Both the position numbers and the translations under genes were made by a program. A stretch of DNA of 6,178 nucleotides from an uncultured Planctomycetota bacterium. Its GTDB lineage: Bacteria > Planctomycetota > Planctomycetia > Pirellulales > Thermoguttaceae. Of this stretch, positions 4,274 to 6,178 are shown one piece after another. The stretch is from assembly GCA_902797455.1 (NCBI GenBank), contig CADBTE010000283.1:1-6178 (forward strand), read 5' to 3'. How positions within the stretch are numbered: position 1 is the first letter of the stretch; each line of letters begins with the position of its first letter. The notes under the pieces were generated by a model. That model was given only the letters and a program-made list of their open reading frames with translations. It made no database searches and was not told where the DNA came from.

Positions 4274-6178
4274 CTATCCGAGTTTTTCTTCTATCCACGC
4301 CGCCGCGGCCCTGAGGGTCTCGCCGATCCCCGCGGGATTCTTGCCGCCGGCCTGCGCCATATCGGGACGGCCGCCGCCCCCGCCTTGGATCGGCTTGGAG
4401 ATCGCTTTGATCCAGTCGACCGAGGAAAGTTTCTTCGCCACGAGGTCTTTCGACAGCGCGGCCAGAAGGATCACTTTGCCTTCGTCGGTCTTGCTGGCCA
4501 GGACCACCGCGCAGGGAGACGCCTTCGAGCGAATCTTGTCGATCGCCTCGCGAAGAATGCCTGGGTCCTGATTCTCCAGCGCGGCGGTGATCACGTTCAC
4601 GTCACCGACCCGCTTGGCACCCTCGATGAGGGAATCGACCGAAAGCCCCTCCCTGCGGGCGGCGGTCTCAAGCTGCTTGCGAAGCTTCTTGCCGTTTTCG
4701 ATCAGCGTATTGACCCGCGCGGGGATATCGGCCGGTGAAACCTTCAAGGTCCCGGCCAGCTGACCGACCAGCCGGTCGAGCTGCTGGACACGGTCGACCG
4801 CGGCCATCCCCGTCAAAGCGGTGATGCGCCGGGTTCCGGCCGAGACCGACTCCTCGGCGATGATCTTGCACATTCCGACCTTGCCGGTATTTTTCAGGTG
4901 GGTTCCGCCGCACAGTTCTTTGGAATCCCCCATCACGACCACACGGACCAGGTCGGGGTACTTCTCGCCGAAGAGCATCATCGCGCCGAGTTCGCGCGCT
5001 TTGTCGATCGGCAGAACGTGGGTCACGACCGGATGATCGGCGAGGATCATCGCGTTGACGTCCCGCTCGATCGCCATGAGCGTCTCGTGATCGATCGCCT
5101 TGTTGTGCGTGAAGTCGAACCGAAGGATATCGCAGTCGACCTTCGACCCCTGCTGCTCGGCGTGGCCGCCGAGGTGCTTGCGCAGCGCCGCGTGAAGAAG
5201 GTGCGTGGCCGAGTGGGCGCGGCTGGTTCCGGCGCGGCGCTCGGCGTCGACTTCGGCGCGGACGACGTCGCCGGTTTTGACCGTACCTTCGGTGAGCTTG
5301 CCGCAATGGACGATATATTCACCATCGTACCGGGCGGCCGATACGGCGAACCGGAACTTCTCGCAGCAGAGCGTCCCGATATCGCCGACCTGCCCCCCCT
5401 TCTCGGCGTAGAACGGGGTCTTGTCGAGCAGGATGGTGACCTCATCGGCGGTGCCGTCGGCCGAATCGACCAAAGCGCCGCCGCGCAGAATCGCCAGAAC
5501 GCGGGCGTCGTCGACGCGAAGCGTCTGGTAGCCGAGGAATTCCGGCGGGTTGTTCGCCTTTTTGACCGCGTCGAGCGGGTCGTCCTTGAACAGAAGGTTC
5601 TTCTCGCCGGTTCCGGAGATCTCTCCGTGGCGGGCCATCTCTTTCTTGAAGCCGTCCCAATCGAAGCCGAAATTCTCTTCCGCGGCCATCGTCTCGAACA
5701 GTTCCGGCGGGAAACCGTAGGTCTGGTACATTTCGAAGGCATCGGCGCCGGAGATGACCTTCCCGCCATGGGATTTGGTCGAACGGAAGACATTCTCGAT
5801 GCGCCCCAGGCCGGCGTCGATAGTGCCGAGGAAGTGAGTCTCCTCACCGGTGATGATCTCTTGAACACGCTCGATCGTCTCGGAGAGTTCCGGGTACGGC
5901 GTCTTCATCAAATCGGCGACCACCGGAACCAAATGGGCCAGGAATGGCTTGTCCATCCCCATTTGAACCCCGTCGAGAACCGCGCGGCGCAGAAGCCGGC
6001 GAATGACGTACTTCTCTTCTTTGTTCCCCGGGTAGACGTTCTCGTGAATGGCGAACGTGCAGGCGCGAATGTGGTCGGCGATACGGCGCAGACGGCGGCC
6101 GTCCTCGTTGGCCAGGTCGTTCTCGTCGTACTTTCGGCCGCAGACTTCGGCGGCCGCCAGAACCAGCGGCTTGAGGAT
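4274..6178 (-). CDS. alaS: Alanyl-tRNA synthetase, 5' part cut off by the window
   Basis: The last 634 residues of a class II synthetase that charges tRNA-Ala with alanine; roughly the first 230-240 residues, with class II motifs 1 and 2, lie beyond the right edge. The frame is open from 6178. The ATG at 5960-5962 is internal, because conserved sequence continues upstream of it. In window numbering, residues 31-69 end the catalytic and tRNA-recognition part (RRIADHIRACTFAI, YVIRRLLRRAVLDG). The editing domain has FYAEKGGQVGDIG (256-268), the zinc-binding His322 and His326 in HSATHLLHAALRKHLG, and Cys423 and His427 in CGGTHLKNTG, so clearance of mischarged Ser and Gly should be intact. A helical stretch (about 485-510) leads to the C-Ala domain with the glycine-rich GGGGGRPDMAQAGG (599-612). 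The C-terminus is complete, ending EEKLG. No frameshift or missing residue is seen. hisF follows after 72 bases. Confidence 0.98.
   Translation of the reverse strand: MLKPLVLAAAEVCGRKYDENDLANEDGRRLRRIADHIRACTFAIHENVYPGNKEEKYVIRRLLRRAVLDGVQMGMDKPFLAHLVPVVADLMKTPYPELSETIERVQEIITGEETHFLGTIDAGLGRIENVFRSTKSHGGKVISGADAFEMYQTYGFPPELFETMAAEENFGFDWDGFKKEMARHGEISGTGEKNLLFKDDPLDAVKKANNPPEFLGYQTLRVDDARVLAILRGGALVDSADGTADEVTILLDKTPFYAEKGGQVGDIGTLCCEKFRFAVSAARYDGEYIVHCGKLTEGTVKTGDVVRAEVDAERRAGTSRAHSATHLLHAALRKHLGGHAEQQGSKVDCDILRFDFTHNKAIDHETLMAIERDVNAMILADHPVVTHVLPIDKARELGAMMLFGEKYPDLVRVVVMGDSKELCGGTHLKNTGKVGMCKIIAEESVSAGTRRITALTGMAAVDRVQQLDRLVGQLAGTLKVSPADIPARVNTLIENGKKLRKQLETAARREGLSVDSLIEGAKRVGDVNVITAALENQDPGILREAIDKIRSKASPCAVVLASKTDEGKVILLAALSKDLVAKKLSSVDWIKAISKPIQGGGGGRPDMAQAGGKNPAGIGETLRAAAAWIEEKLG

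Noticed and set aside
4261..4274. Inverted repeat GTTAC/GTAAC after the alaS stop as a terminator
   Set aside because: The stem is only 5 bp and no T-run follows on the minus strand, so it is too weak to call.
5047..5868. Minus-strand 273-codon frame inside alaS
   Set aside because: It is out of frame with alaS, is dominated by Arg, Ser and Pro, and matches no family; it is a GC-rich shadow frame.
4274..5962. alaS as a complete gene starting at the ATG at 5962
   Set aside because: The frame continues open to 6178 and the upstream residues (RRIADHIRACTFAI, YVIRRLLRRAV) are conserved AlaRS sequence, so the gene is simply cut by the window edge.

Overview
The window is ordinary bacterial chromosome, GC-rich and densely coding. 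All six genes lie on the minus strand, so transcription runs from the right end to the left end: alaS (5' part cut off) > hisF > terminator > secreted metallophosphoesterase > rmlD/rfbD > rmlC/rfbC > family 2 glycosyltransferase (3' part cut off). No RNA genes, mobile elements, CRISPR arrays or phage genes are visible. No stretch longer than 300 bases lacks a gene; the longest gaps are 90 to 95 bases.

Right part (about 3415-6178): housekeeping genes. The C-terminal two thirds of alanyl-tRNA synthetase is followed after 72 bases by hisF, the cyclase subunit of imidazole glycerol phosphate synthase, which has a strong ribosome binding site. After hisF comes a small palindrome and then a perfect 16-bp hairpin with a T-rich tail on the minus strand. 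This is the clearest regulatory element in the window and closes the alaS-hisF unit.

Left part (1-3341): cell-envelope genes. A calcineurin-like phosphoesterase with a signal peptide comes first. It is followed by the last two enzymes of dTDP-L-rhamnose synthesis (RmlD reductase and RmlC epimerase), then by a GT-A fold glycosyltransferase. RmlC and RmlD convert dTDP-4-keto-6-deoxyglucose to dTDP-L-rhamnose, and the glycosyltransferase is a plausible user of this or another activated sugar in building a surface glycan. rmlA and rmlB are not in the window and may lie downstream of position 1 or elsewhere.

Organism: a bacterium, probably diderm, since it has rhamnose synthesis and an exported phosphoesterase. 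Several AlaRS segments (for example YPGNKEEKYVIRRLLRRAV and TYGFPPELFETMAAE) resemble, from memory, Planctomycetota or related lineages. This is a weak inference that a database search would settle. I found no convincing undescribed system. The points most worth a second look are the secreted phosphoesterase beside the rhamnose genes, its missing promoter just after a strong terminator, the ambiguous rmlC start, and a few unusual residues in HisF and RmlD.
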